This document shows, one piece after another, positions 7,307 through 16,700 of a stretch of DNA of 35,965 nt; position 1 is the first letter of the stretch, and each line of letters starts with the position of its first letter. The notes beneath the pieces are model-generated. The model was given only the letters and a program-made list of their open reading frames with translations. It searched no databases and was not told where the DNA came from. The position numbers and the translations under genes are program-made. The DNA comes from Christensenella sp. UBA4263 (lineage in GTDB: Bacteria > Bacillota > Clostridia > Christensenellales > Aristaeellaceae), in contig DGWH01000113.1 in the NCBI GenBank assembly GCA_002395225.1, positions 1 through 35,965 of the forward strand, in the 5' to 3' direction.

Positions 7307-8054
7307 ATTAATACGTGTCCTGATAGCGGATGATGAACCCGGAATGCGCCTTATCCTGCGGAAGATCGTGGAACGCGAGGAAGGCTTTGAACTGTGCGGG
7401 GAGGCGGACAATGGTCCTGAACTGATCCGGCAGTTTGAGGAACTGCGGCCCGATGTCTGTTTTCTGGATGTGGAGATGCCCGGGCTGAACGGACTGGAAT
7501 GTGCCCGGCTGATCCAGGATATGGAGCCCCGGACCATCCTGATTTTTGCCACGGCACACGAGGATTATATGGCCCAGGCTTTTGAGGTCTATGCCTTTGA
7601 TTATCTGGTCAAGCCCTTTAAGCTGGAGCGGGTCCGTCAGACCCTGCAGCGGATTGTTCAGGTAAAGTCGGATTTCAGAAATGCAGAGGCAAAGCCTGTC
7701 CGGACAGCCCCTGCCCGGGGGCAGACCGGCCGGATCATGCTGCGGCATAAGGACGGGATCAACTTCGTGAGCGACAAGGACATTCTGCTTGTCCAGCGGG
7801 AGAACCGGTCAACGGTCCTGTATGCGACGGAAAACCGGCGTTTTGAAACCAGTGATTCTCTTTCCGAGGTGGAGGCGCGGCTGGATCCGGCCAAATTCTT
7901 CCGCTGTCATAAATCCTATATCATCAACCTGGATGCGATTGATACCATCACGCCGTATGGCAGATGGACGTACGTGGTGCATCTGCAGGGGACAGATCAG
8001 GATGCGCTGATTACCCACGATAAGTATGAAGAACTGGAAAAAATGTTTGCGTGA
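7299..8054 (+). CDS. LytTR-family response regulator
   Basis: The protein has a receiver domain (about 5-120) with acidic pair D11/D12, phospho-acceptor D57 (FLDVEMPGLNG) and K105 (YLVKPFK). A LytTR DNA-binding domain follows (about 150-250: FVSDKDILLVQRENRST, then FFRCHKSYIINLDAI). This is the AgrA/LytR class. ATG 7299 is preferred over ATG 7284 because it overlaps the upstream stop as ATGA(G) and has GGAAAGG before it. No histidine kinase is encoded nearby, so it is an orphan here, translationally coupled to the floA operon. Its target genes are unknown. Confidence 0.92.
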   Translation: MSELIRVLIADDEPGMRLILRKIVEREEGFELCGEADNGPELIRQFEELRPDVCFLDVEMPGLNGLECARLIQDMEPRTILIFATAHEDYMAQAFEVYAFDYLVKPFKLERVRQTLQRIVQVKSDFRNAEAKPVRTAPARGQTGRIMLRHKDGINFVSDKDILLVQRENRSTVLYATENRRFETSDSLSEVEARLDPAKFFRCHKSYIINLDAIDTITPYGRWTYVVHLQGTDQDALITHDKYEELEKMFA

Positions 8055-8068
8055 AGTCCCGATGAATA

Positions 8069-8096
8069 AAGCCGGCTCGTCTGAGCCGGCTTTTTC
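8069..8096 (+). terminator. terminator of the UDG-floA-LytTR operon
   Basis: AAAGCCGGCTC, loop GTCT and GAGCCGGCTTTTT form a clear intrinsic terminator. Confidence 0.9.
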
Positions 8097-8109
8097 ATGC
8101 AGCGGGGGA

Positions 8110-8139
8110 AAAAGAAAAACCCATCTTTTCAGACGGGTT
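8110..8139 (-). terminator. terminator of rpsT
   Basis: On the minus strand AACCCGTCT, GAAA and AGATGGGTT (one G-T pair) are followed by TTTTCTTTTT. It lies 8 bases past the rpsT stop. Confidence 0.8.
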
Positions 8140-8147
8140 GGATGACA

Positions 8148-8402
8148 TCAGGCCTTGGCCATTTCGCGTGCCATGCGAGCTTTTTCGCGGTTGGCGGCAT
8201 TCTTTGAAATGACACCCTTAGAAGCTGCTTTATCGACAGCCGAAGAGGCGGCGCTCAGCATCTCGGCACTGGCATTGCTTTCGGCAACAGCAGCGTCAAA
8301 CTTCTTGATGGCGGTCTTCGTCTGAGACTTCACCATGCGATTACGGAGAGTTTTATGCTCAGTAACGCTAACGCGCTTAATAGCAGACTTAATATTTGGC
8401 AA
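8148..8402 (-). CDS. rpsT: 30S ribosomal protein S20
   Basis: This 84-residue, Ala/Lys-rich protein has the S20 pattern PNIKSAIKRVSVTEHKTLRNR and the C-terminal KGVISKNAANREKARM. It binds 16S rRNA. The start codon is TTG (8402-8400), behind TGAGGAGGTGA. S20 genes often use a weak start as part of autoregulation, which fits here but is not shown. It is monocistronic, with its own promoter and terminator. Confidence 0.96.
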   Translation of the reverse strand: MPNIKSAIKRVSVTEHKTLRNRMVKSQTKTAIKKFDAAVAESNASAEMLSAASSAVDKAASKGVISKNAANREKARMAREMAKA

Positions 8403-8445
8403 AGGAATTCACCTCCTCAGGAATAATCAGGAATTAACAGGTGGT

Positions 8446-8474
8446 ATTCTAGCACAAACGATATCGCTGTGCAA
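8446..8474 (-). promoter_or_regulatory. promoter of rpsT
   Basis: On the minus strand TTGCAC (8474-8469), a 17-bp spacer and TAGAAT (8451-8446) lie about 45 bases before the TTG start. Confidence 0.7.
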
Positions 8475-8504
8475 GAGGTCAAAATCAAAAAAACAGAAAT
8501 CAGG

Positions 8505-8535
8505 CCCGGTTTTTTGGCGGGAAATGAACCGGGTA
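8505..8535 (-). terminator. possible terminator of mtnN
   Basis: CCCGGTT and AACCGGG pair across a 14-base loop just past the mtnN stop on the minus strand. Several T residues lie a few bases further. It is weaker than the other terminators in the window. Confidence 0.4.
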
Positions 8536-8542
8536 GTGGACT

Positions 8543-9226
8543 TTATGCGCGGATATAGGCGTAAAGCAGGCGGACAGACTGAGCAGCAGCCATCTCGATG
8601 AAGGCTTTGTAATCCATCTGAGAGGAACCGTCTGCCGAGTCGGAAATGGCACGGAGGACACAGAACGGAACACGGTTCTGGTAACAGACCTGTCCGATGG
8701 CGCCGCCTTCCATGTCACAGGCGATGGCGTGGAAATGCTCCTGGATAAAGGCTTTCTTTTCATCTGAGCCGATGAACTGATCACCGGAGGCAAGAATGCC
8801 GCCTACGGTGCGGATGCCGAGGACCTTTGCGCAGGCAATCAGATGCTCGGAAACGGTGCGGTCAGCAGGAATCTCCACCTTCTTGATATCGGAAAGGTAA
8901 CCGATCGGATCGCCCAAAGCAGAGGTATCCACATCATGCTGCACGACGGCAGTGGAAACGGCGATGGAACCAATGGCCAGATCACCGGAGAGAGAACCGG
9001 CCACACCGGTGTCGATAATGACATCAGGATGATACGAGGAAATCATGGCCTGGGCGCACATGGCGGCCGCCACTTTGCCGATGCCGCCGACTGCAGTCAC
9101 GACTTCCTTGCCGTCAATGGTTCCGGAAACAAAGGAAATGCCTGCAATCGTTTCAGATCTCGGGTCTTGAATAAATGAACGAAAACTCTCCATTTCGACG
9201 TTCATCGCAGCAATAATTCCGATCAT
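8543..9226 (-). CDS. mtnN: 5'-methylthioadenosine/S-adenosylhomocysteine nucleosidase
   Basis: The enzyme cleaves adenine from methylthioadenosine and S-adenosylhomocysteine, recycling SAM by-products. The 227-residue protein has normal length and keeps the catalytic residues E11 (MNVEME), E173 (CDMEGGAIGQV) and D196 (ISDSADG), plus the GVAGSL glycine motif. TTAAGGGGGT precedes ATG 9226. It is transcribed alone. Confidence 0.95.
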   Translation of the reverse strand: MIGIIAAMNVEMESFRSFIQDPRSETIAGISFVSGTIDGKEVVTAVGGIGKVAAAMCAQAMISSYHPDVIIDTGVAGSLSGDLAIGSIAVSTAVVQHDVDTSALGDPIGYLSDIKKVEIPADRTVSEHLIACAKVLGIRTVGGILASGDQFIGSDEKKAFIQEHFHAIACDMEGGAIGQVCYQNRVPFCVLRAISDSADGSSQMDYKAFIEMAAAQSVRLLYAYIRA

Positions 9227-9256
9227 TATTTTTGAACCCCCTTAAAAGATTGATTC

Positions 9257-9285
9257 ATTATACTTCATTTATGAATTGGGTGCAA
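9257..9285 (-). promoter_or_regulatory. promoter of mtnN
   Basis: On the minus strand TTGCAC (9285-9280), a 17-bp spacer and perfect TATAAT (9262-9257) lie about 30 bases before the start codon. Confidence 0.8.
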
Positions 9286-9338
9286 CTGAATTTTTCATAA
9301 GGAAAGAAGCGGAAATTGGTCATTCTGCCTAAAAATCG

Positions 9339-9371
9339 GAAAAACTTCCGTTTTTGCCCGGCATGCGGAAG
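9339..9371 (-). terminator. terminator of the phospholipase C-like gene
   Basis: On the minus strand CTTCCG and CGGAAG enclose a 15-base loop and are followed by TTTTTCCGATTTTT, directly after the stop codon. Confidence 0.6.
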
Positions 9372-9373
9372 GG

Positions 9374-10318
9374 TCAGGAAGGTCGTTGCCGCAAAAGCCG
9401 GGCGGCGGTGTCCGGGTCCGGCGTCTCCCGCCAGGGGAGACCGGAATCATAGGACAGGCAGCCAAGGAGCGCCGTAAAGGCGTCACGGGTGTATCCCGAG
9501 TCCGGTGCGGCCGCGGAAAGAAGCTCAGCAGCGCGCCAGATGGCCGCCTCATAGAGATCATCCATGCTTTCGTGCCGGATTCGTTCCGGCTCGAAAATGG
9601 AAAACCAGGGGAGGTGCGCATCGTTCCAGAGGTCCTCATCGGGAATTTCAGCGGGAATCATGTGCGCGTGGGCTTTCTGATCCAGATGAAAAGGATGGAG
9701 TCGGCCCAGCAGGGTGTATTTTCGGCCGCCTGGCGAGGCCAGCGCCCGGGCGGTGAGAAACGAGGCGCGAAAGATGAGGTACAGGCGCTCCGCGGAGAGC
9801 ACATGTTCGGTATACGCGGCCTGCATGGCCCGGGCAAACAGATCCGTGCATTCCCGCAGTTCACGGGGCGGCAATTGCTCAATGCCGGCAAGCTGCCGGG
9901 GAATGCCGACGGGATGGGCATCCCGCCGGTACCGGACAATCTCATAGGCATGCTCGACGATTCCGTGCAGGTCTGAGGAATAGGTTCCATCCTTTCTCAG
10001 GGAGTGGCCGTAGACAAAGGGATGAAAAATGGTATCTGCGGCATAATGGGTAAGAAATCCCTGCATGTAAGCACGCCGGACAGGCGTATCGGCCCCTTCC
10101 AGAAGGGCGCACAGAAAGGTTTCGGTCTCTTTCCGGTGCATCATAATCCCGGCGGCCGGGGCATTCTCGGCAAAGGTGCTGCGGAAGAATCCGTAAAACA
10201 GCGGGTCCGGCCCCTCACAGCCGGCCAGATAGGCAGTGCGGCAGAGGCTGTCCATGTGCAGGCCCAGTTCCCGGGCAGCGGCAAGGGCGACGGACTGGTG
10301 AACGTAGGATGCTGGCAT
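9374..10318 (-). CDS. zinc-dependent phospholipase C family protein
   Basis: The 314-residue protein has the N-terminal fold of the Zn_dep_PLPC family. Metal-ligand candidates keep the family spacing: H7 (YVHQ), D38 (GPDP), H61 (MHRKET) and the HYAAD..FHP motif (H91, D95, H99). The C-terminal half is less conserved. There is no signal peptide, unlike clostridial alpha-toxin, so it is a cytoplasmic relative and the substrate is unknown. The start is ATG 10318 because AAAGGAG stands seven bases before it; the longer frame up to 10387 runs through the structured leader. It follows murC, separated by a terminator. Confidence 0.82.
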   Translation of the reverse strand: MPASYVHQSVALAAARELGLHMDSLCRTAYLAGCEGPDPLFYGFFRSTFAENAPAAGIMMHRKETETFLCALLEGADTPVRRAYMQGFLTHYAADTIFHPFVYGHSLRKDGTYSSDLHGIVEHAYEIVRYRRDAHPVGIPRQLAGIEQLPPRELRECTDLFARAMQAAYTEHVLSAERLYLIFRASFLTARALASPGGRKYTLLGRLHPFHLDQKAHAHMIPAEIPDEDLWNDAHLPWFSIFEPERIRHESMDDLYEAAIWRAAELLSAAAPDSGYTRDAFTALLGCLSYDSGLPWRETPDPDTAARLLRQRPS

Positions 10319-10323
10319 AATTG

Positions 10324-10419
10324 CTCCTTTGTGGACCGCAGCTTGGTCTTTCGGCGCTGCGGCTTTTCTGATGCTCATACTTGACAAACTGCCGCTGTGG
10401 CAGCAGGTCCTCTCCTTTA
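10324..10419 (-). ncRNA. structured 5' leader, diverged copy C of a three-member family
   Basis: Read on the minus strand this leader begins AAAGGAGAGG and has a 7-bp hairpin CTGCTGC/GCGGCAG (10406-10400 and 10395-10389). CAGTTTGTCAA follows immediately, and the leader ends in CAAAGGAG, the ribosome site of the gene. The same order of parts appears in the two copies near 34.5 and 35.0 kb. Compared with those, the hairpin differs by a T-A to C-G change and a C-G to T-G change that keep pairing. GGACC/GGTCC can close the whole element, and a second hairpin CCGCAGC/GCTGCGG forms in its 3' half. Function is unknown. Confidence 0.5.
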
Positions 10420-10442
10420 TAGACGGATGACGGACAGACCAA

Positions 10443-10474
10443 TAAAAGGACCTGTCACGCCGGAGGGTGACAGG
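10443..10474 (-). terminator. terminator of murC
   Basis: On the minus strand CCTGTCAC, an 8-base loop, GTGACAGG and TCCTTTTATT stand just after the murC stop. Confidence 0.8.
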
Positions 10475-10480
10475 CTTTCA

Positions 10481-11869
10481 TCAGTACTGGTCACCGTGAC
10501 GCTGGATCTGAGCATTCAGCAGGTGAATGTCCCCGCAGCTCATGGTAATGACCACATCGCCGGGGGCCCAGTGTTCACGGAGGTATTTTTCACAGTCGTC
10601 AAACGTCGGGCAATAGTGCACGTTTTGTCCGGTTTTGGCGATGGCATCCACCAGCATGGTGGCATGGATATCGCCGGGATCCTTTTCGCGCGCGGCAAAG
10701 ATGTCGGTGATGAGAATTTCATCGGCCAGATCACAGCAGTGAATATAGTCATTGAACAGTGTCTTTACCCTTGAATAGGTGTGGGGCTGCATGACGGCAA
10801 AGAGACGCCGGTGCGGAAGCATTTTGGCATTCTGCAGGGCACTGTGCATTTCCGCCGGATTATGTCCGTAATCCGTATAAAGTGCCACGCCGCAAACATC
10901 ACCGGTATGTTCAAAGCGCCGGTGAGGCGCGGTGAAGCGCTGGAGGGAGGCGGCAACGACCGAGGGCGTGGCGCCGGCCACGACACAGGCAGCCATGGTG
11001 GCCAGGGCGTGCATGACGTTGAATTCACCGGGGATGTTCAGGTGGATATGGGCCACGGTCCGGCCTTTAAAGGCCGCGTCAAAATCCGCGCAGCCCCGGT
11101 CATCATAGGTAAGGCTGTACGGGGCCCACTGGCAGTCGGCCGTCAAGCCGAAGGAGATGACATTGCAGGTCTGTTCGCGCATCAGCCGCCGGACAAGCGG
11201 ATCGTTTCCGTTGCCGATCAGGGTGCCGTCTTTCGGAAGGAGAGAGGCAAAACGCGAAAAGGACTGATAGATATCCTCCAGATCCTTGTAAAAATCCAGA
11301 TGGTCCTCTTCGATGTTGGTTACAACCGCGATGGTGGGATGAAATTCCCAGAAACTGCCGTGGTATTCGCATGCCTCGGCCACAAAGGTATCATGGCCGC
11401 CGACCCGGGTGCTGCCCCCGATGTAATCCAGCTGTCCGCCAATGTGGATGGTGGGGTCAAGGCCGGCATCAAGGAGAACCTCGGCGATCATGGAGGTGGT
11501 GGTCGTCTTGCCGTGTGTGCCGCAGATATTGATGGCTTTGGAATAGCCTTCCATGAGCTGCCCCAGAAGGGTGCTGCGCTCCATCTCGGGGATGCCCCGT
11601 TCAAGTGCCCGGGCCCGTTCCGGGTTCTCCGGACTGATGGCGGCGGAGAAGATCACCAGATCGGCGCCCTCGACGTTTTCTGCCCGGTGGCCGATGGTGA
11701 CGTGAATGCCGCTTTTTTCCAGCATGTCCGTCAGGTAGGAACGGGTGTTGTCTGAACCGGTGACAAAATAGCCGTTATCTTTGAGCATGCCGGCCAGGCC
11801 GCTCATGGAGCTGCCGCCGATGCCGATCATATGGATGTGTTTTCCGCGAAACTGATTGATGTGAATCAT
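10481..11869 (-). CDS. murC: UDP-N-acetylmuramate-L-alanine ligase
   Basis: MurC adds L-alanine to UDP-MurNAc, the first amino acid step of peptidoglycan synthesis, in the cytosol. The 462-residue protein has the N-terminal UDP-binding loop IGIGGSSMSGLA (about 15-26), the ATP-binding P-loop GTHGKTTTT (117-125), the EACEYHGSF region and the C-terminal YTDYGHNP motif. ATG 11869 is chosen over ATG 11881 because GAGGT stands five bases before it. The gene is divergent from purR. Confidence 0.96.
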   Translation of the reverse strand: MIHINQFRGKHIHMIGIGGSSMSGLAGMLKDNGYFVTGSDNTRSYLTDMLEKSGIHVTIGHRAENVEGADLVIFSAAISPENPERARALERGIPEMERSTLLGQLMEGYSKAINICGTHGKTTTTSMIAEVLLDAGLDPTIHIGGQLDYIGGSTRVGGHDTFVAEACEYHGSFWEFHPTIAVVTNIEEDHLDFYKDLEDIYQSFSRFASLLPKDGTLIGNGNDPLVRRLMREQTCNVISFGLTADCQWAPYSLTYDDRGCADFDAAFKGRTVAHIHLNIPGEFNVMHALATMAACVVAGATPSVVAASLQRFTAPHRRFEHTGDVCGVALYTDYGHNPAEMHSALQNAKMLPHRRLFAVMQPHTYSRVKTLFNDYIHCCDLADEILITDIFAAREKDPGDIHATMLVDAIAKTGQNVHYCPTFDDCEKYLREHWAPGDVVITMSCGDIHLLNAQIQRHGDQY

Positions 11870-11924
11870 GATGTACCTCATTCAGGGGAGTATAGTCCCG
11901 GCCAATTGCCGGAAAACTGGTTGT

Positions 11925-11953
11925 ATTATAGTTTCTTTGCGGCTTTTTCTCAA
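11925..11953 (-). promoter_or_regulatory. promoter of murC
   Basis: On the minus strand TTGAGA (11953-11948), a 17-bp spacer and perfect TATAAT (11930-11925) are seen about 55 bases before the start. Confidence 0.75.
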
Positions 11954-12049
11954 GAGCAGATGCACGGGCGGGGAAAAAAGGCGCCGCCGGAAAAGGTGAA
12001 CGTTTGGGATGTGGCAGAAAACAATCGCAAAAATTGGTGAAAATGTCGA

Positions 12050-12078
12050 TGGACTTCCAAATAAACCTGAATTATAAT
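12050..12078 (+). promoter_or_regulatory. promoter of purR
   Basis: TGGACT (12050-12055), a 17-bp spacer and perfect TATAAT (12073-12078) precede purR by about 45 bases. The following AACATTCG near 12099 recalls half of a PurBox but no tandem pair is clear. Confidence 0.6.
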
Positions 12079-12123
12079 AACGTGAACACGCAAAAACATT
12101 CGTATTTTGGAGGAAAGAAAAGC

Positions 12124-12960
12124 ATGGACCGCATCCGACGGACCGAACGGCTGGCTGTCATGAGCAAAATCCTGATGGATTCGCCGAATCGTATTTTTAC
12201 ACTGGGAACGTTCTGCGAGAAATTTGGCTCGGCCAAATCCTCGCTCAGCGAGGACATCGACATTCTGCGCACCATTTTTGCCCAGTATGGTCTGGGGGTG
12301 CTGGAGACGGTGACGGGTGCGGCCGGCGGGGTACGGTATCGTCCGACGATCAGCGATGAGGCGGCCGTGGCGGCGGTGGCGGATGTCGTCAAGATGCTCT
12401 CCACGCCGGGCCGGGTGCTGCCGGGCGGCTTCATCTATATGGCGGACATTCTGGCCATGCCGGATGTGGTGGAAAAGATGGGGAATATCATCGCCACCCA
12501 GTTTTACAAGCAGGAACCGGACTTTGTGCTGACCATGGAGACAAAGGGCATTCCCATTGCCCTGATGACCGCAAAGGCCCTGGGGGTGCCGACGGTCATT
12601 GTCCGCCGGGACAACAAGGTTTACGAGGGGCCGGCAGTCAACATCAATTACATTTCCGGATCCGGCAACCGGATTGAAACCATGAGCCTTTCCCGCCGGG
12701 CGGTGAAGGAAGGGCAGCGAACCCTGATCGTGGATGACTTCATGCGCGCCGGCGGAACGGCCCGGGGCATGGTGGATATGATGAAGGAATTCTCCGTCAG
12801 TGTCATCGGCATCTGCGTGATGATGGCCACCGCGGAACCGGTCAAGAAACGGGTCGAGGGGGTTCGGTCACTCCTGATGCTGGAAAACATCGATGATTCA
12901 ACCGGTGTGGCCAATATCCGGCCGTCCAACTGGATGCAGTCACTCCGGTCACAGAAATAG
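12124..12960 (+). CDS. purR: pur operon repressor PurR (PRTase type)
   Basis: PurR controls purine genes and senses PRPP. The 278-residue protein has the N-terminal winged helix (RIRRTERLAVMSKILMDSP, about 1-70) and a phosphoribosyltransferase-like domain. The PRPP-binding loop is LIVDDFMRAGGTARGM, near 200-215. Length matches Bacillus PurR. ATG 12124 is chosen because TTTGGAGGAAAG stands before it; the longer open frame from 12004 crosses the promoter. Confidence 0.93.
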   Translation: MDRIRRTERLAVMSKILMDSPNRIFTLGTFCEKFGSAKSSLSEDIDILRTIFAQYGLGVLETVTGAAGGVRYRPTISDEAAVAAVADVVKMLSTPGRVLPGGFIYMADILAMPDVVEKMGNIIATQFYKQEPDFVLTMETKGIPIALMTAKALGVPTVIVRRDNKVYEGPAVNINYISGSGNRIETMSLSRRAVKEGQRTLIVDDFMRAGGTARGMVDMMKEFSVSVIGICVMMATAEPVKKRVEGVRSLLMLENIDDSTGVANIRPSNWMQSLRSQK

Positions 12961-12973
12961 GGCAAGTCCGGAC

Positions 12974-13002
12974 TTCACAATCCCGGAGTTTTATGATAGA
13001 AT
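12974..13002 (+). promoter_or_regulatory. promoter of pth-mfd
   Basis: TTCACA (12974-12979), a 17-bp spacer and TAGAAT (12997-13002) give a start near 13008. The leader before pth is then about 145 bases. Confidence 0.6.
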
Positions 13003-13068
13003 ACCGTCTGTCTGTCGCAGGGCAGAATAAGAGGGACAGCAGGTTCCGATAATAGGGAAATATCTTTG

Positions 13069-13140
13069 GAGCGGTGAAACCATTTTGGTTGCTACCGCTC
13101 TATTCTTGCAGTTAAAGATTTGACCGGATTTGTGCCGGTC
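13069..13140 (+). promoter_or_regulatory. structured leader of pth, two stem-loops
   Basis: GAGCGGT/ACCGCTC (13069-13100) encloses a second stem AACCA/TGGTT, making one tall hairpin. GACCGG/CCGGTC (13122-13140) abuts the ribosome site AGGGAGG and could limit its access. Neither is followed by a T run. No riboswitch class is recognised. Confidence 0.45.
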
Positions 13141-13151
13141 AGGGAGGAAAG

Positions 13152-13751
13152 ATGCTGGTTGTATTTGGGCTGGGGAATCCCGGGGGGCAGTATGAGCGGA
13201 CCCGTCACAATGTCGGTTTCGATGTGCTGGATGTTTTCTGCGAAAAGGAACATCTCTCGCTGACGAAACTGGATCATCACGGGCTGATCGGTGAAAGCGG
13301 ATTCGGCAGCGGAAAGCTGATACTGGTTAAGCCGCAGACCTATATGAATCTGTCCGGAAACTGTGTCAGCGAGGTAATTTCCTGGTATAAGCCGAAGCCG
13401 GAGGAGATCCTGATCGTCTATGATGACATTGATCTGCCGCTGGGCAAACTCCGGATGCGGAAAAAGGGATCTGCCGGGACGCATAACGGCATGCGGTCCA
13501 TTGTGACGCAGTGCGGAAGGGATGACCTGCCCCGCCTTCGGGTCGGTGTGGGACCCAAACCGGTGCAGTGGGATCTGGCGGATTTTGTGCTCTCACACTA
13601 TCAGGCGGGGGAGGAGCAGGAAACCCAGTTTGCCGCCTTTATGAAAGCGGCGGAGGTGATCCGGGTCATGTGGACCCAGGGCCTTGAAAAAGCCATGCAG
13701 GCAGCCAATGCCGCGGAGCCGAAAGAAAAGAAAGAGGCAGGAGAGAAGTAA
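13152..13751 (+). CDS. pth: peptidyl-tRNA hydrolase
   Basis: Pth releases tRNA from stalled peptidyl-tRNA. The 199-residue protein has the LGNPGGQYERTRHNVGFD motif with catalytic H19, the PQTYMNLSG loop and YDDIDLPLGKLR followed by KGSAGTHNGMRSI. Length is normal, with a Lys/Glu-rich tail. GGGAGGAAAG precedes ATG 13152. It is followed after one base by mfd, the usual Firmicute pair. Confidence 0.97.
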   Translation: MLVVFGLGNPGGQYERTRHNVGFDVLDVFCEKEHLSLTKLDHHGLIGESGFGSGKLILVKPQTYMNLSGNCVSEVISWYKPKPEEILIVYDDIDLPLGKLRMRKKGSAGTHNGMRSIVTQCGRDDLPRLRVGVGPKPVQWDLADFVLSHYQAGEEQETQFAAFMKAAEVIRVMWTQGLEKAMQAANAAEPKEKKEAGEK

Positions 13752-13752
13752 A

Positions 13753-16700
13753 ATGAGCAGCAGTTTCTTACTGGATACGCTTCGCGGGTATGAACCGTAC
13801 GAGCGGGTGAAACAGGGACTCGGTGAACCGGGAATCATCTCGGTTTATAATCTCTCCAATGCCCAGAAAACGGAAGTGATTGCGGCGCTGGCCGGGGAAA
13901 CGGGGCGTCAGATCCTGTATCTGTGCGAGAGCGAAAAAGCCTCTTCCCAGGCCATGGAGGATCTGGCCGTGCTGACCGGCGGGTCCATTGGCCTGTTTCA
14001 GAGCCGGGAGATTTCCTTTTATCAGGATGTGGCAGCCAGCCGCGAGGTATCGAGCCGCCGGCTTGAAACCCTTTCAAAACTGCTGAACGGCAGCATCCGG
14101 GCGGTAGTGGCCCCGATTGACACCCTTTTGCACCGGGTCATGCCCCGGGATCTGTTTGCCGAGAATACCATCCATCTGAGCGTGGGCGACCGGCTTGAGA
14201 CGGATTACGTGGTGGAAAGTCTGCTGGCGTCCGGTTATACCCGGGAATACATGGTGGAGGGCAAGGGCCAGTTTGCCATGCGGGGCGGCATCATTGACGT
14301 GTATCCCACGGATGCCAGTCACGCGGTCCGCATTGAGTTCTTTGATGATGAGCTTGACTCGATCCGTGAATTTGATGTCATGGACCAGCGGTCCGTGGGC
14401 AATCTGCAGAGCATTTCCATTCCGCCGGCCAGTGAGGGACTGGTGGCGGATGACAGCCGGGAAAAAGTGGCGGCCCGCCTTCGTGCCGCCCTGCGGAACC
14501 GCGGGAAAGAACCCAAAGAGGTTCAGGATTTCGGTGATGCCACGCTGGCCGATCTGCCGGCGGCGGTGGCCAATGAGGACGAGGAACCGGTTTACGAGGA
14601 TCTGACGGAGGGGGAGGCGCCCTTTCTGCTTCGTTCAAGGGCGGCCGAGCGGTATGAAACCCTGATGAACGAGGCCATCGGGCAGATGGAAAACCGCATC
14701 GGGTCACGGGTGCTGGAAAAGTACCTGAACCTTCTGTGGGAGAAGGATGAGACCATCGTCGATTACATGAACCGGCCTCTGGTGGTCCTGGATGAACCGG
14801 ATGCCAGCCTGCAGCGTCTTGAGAGCCGGATAAGCGAGTTTAATACGGCCTTTGCCAATGCCCTGGAGCGCGGTGAGGCCATTCGGGAGCAGGAAAAGTT
14901 GATTCTCCCCGGCGAGACGGTAAAAGCGCTGCTGAAGCGGGACGGGACCATTTTCCTCAGCCGGATTCAGCGCCAGGTCTCGGAGCTGCCGGCGGCCGGC
15001 TTCGTCAATATGAACGGCGTCAACCATGGCAGCTACGGCGGGAAAACGAAAGAGCTGTGCGACGACATCCGCAAATGGAAAGAGAGCGGCTGGCGCATCA
15101 TGATCTTCTCTGGCGGCATCGCCAGAGGAGAGCGCATGCGGCAGTCCTTTGAGGATGAGGGCATTGAGGTTCAGTTTGATGAACACTGCATGCGGGCGCC
15201 GGAGACAGGGAAGTGCGTGATTTATCCCACCTCATTGTCCGGCGGATTCCTGTATCCGGACATGAAGCTGGCAGTGATCATTGAGAGCGATGTTTACGGA
15301 AGCAAGACGGCCAAGGCCAAGGCCAAGCGCCAGGAAAAGGGCAGACTGAATTCCTTTACCGACCTTGAGGTCGGCGATTACGTGGTGCATGAGACCCACG
15401 GCATCGGGCGGTACCTGGGCATAAAGCGCCTGATGACGGACAATACCTCCCGGGATTTCCTGCAGATTGAGTATCTGGGCGGGGATAAGCTGTACATTCC
15501 GGTGGATCATTTCGACCGGATTCAGAAATACATCGGTGCAGGGGAAAGCGTGGCGCCGGCCCTGTCGGATCTGGGCGGCAAGAAATGGCAGAAGCAGAAG
15601 AACAAAGCCAGGGAGAGCCTGAAGGAACTGGCATTCAGCCTGGTTCAGCTGTATGCGCAGCGCCAGAAGCGGGTCGGCCATGCCTTTTCGCCGGATACGC
15701 CCTGGCAGCAGGAGTTTGAGGAGAATTTCCCCTATGAGGAGACGCCGGATCAGCTGATTGCCGCGGAGGAAATCAAGCACGATATGGAAAAGCCGGAGCC
15801 CATGGACCGCCTGCTGTGCGGCGACGTGGGATACGGAAAGACCGAGGTGGCCCTCCGGGCAGCCTTTAAGGCCATTATGGATGGGTATCAGGTGGCTATT
15901 CTGGCGCCGACCACGATTCTGGTGCAGCAGCATTATCAGACCATCCTGCGGCGCTTTGAAGGCTTTCCGATCCATGCGGACTATCTCAGCCGCTTTAAAT
16001 CCGCCAAAGAGCAGAAAAAGACGCTGCTGGGCCTGGAGAACGGGGAAATCGACCTGGTGGTAGGCACCCACCGGATTCTCAACAAGGGCATTAAGTTCAA
16101 AAAGCTGGGCCTGCTGATCATCGACGAGGAGCAGCGGTTCGGCGTCGGACATAAGGAAACCATCAAGAATTACAAGAACAGCATCGACGTGCTGACCCTG
16201 TCCGCCACGCCGATTCCCCGGACGCTGCACATGTCCATGGTCGGCATCCGGGACATGAGCCTGCTGGAGACGCCGCCCCAGGCGCGCTATCCGGTGCAGA
16301 CCTATGTGCTTGAGTACCAGGATGCGGTCATCCGGGATGCAGTTCTCCGTGAAATGGGGCGCGGCGGGCAGGTCTTCTTCCTGTATAACCGGGTGGAAAC
16401 CATTGACCAGTGCTATGCGCAGCTGCAGAAGCTGGTGCCAGAGGCACGCATCGTGATTGCCCACGGACAGATGAAAGAGGATGTGCTGGAGGATGTGATG
16501 ATGGACTTCTCCCAGCAGAAGTATGATATTCTGCTGTGCACGACCATCATCGAATCCGGTCTGGACATCCCCTCTGTCAATACCCTCATTGTCTATGACG
16601 CGGAACGCTTCGGACTGGGCCAGCTTTACCAGATCCGCGGACGTGTGGGCCGGTCCAACCGGATGGCCTATGCCTATCTGACCATCCGCCCGGGCAAGGT

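Noticed and set aside
10781..11755. 324-codon open frame antisense to murC
   Set aside because: The MurC P-loop and substrate motifs are all in the minus-strand frame; the plus frame is a by-product of codon bias.
15232..16464. 410-codon open frame on the minus strand inside mfd
   Set aside because: It is the antisense shadow of conserved Mfd motifs (GDVGYGKTE, DEEQRFG), has no ribosome site and looks like no protein family.
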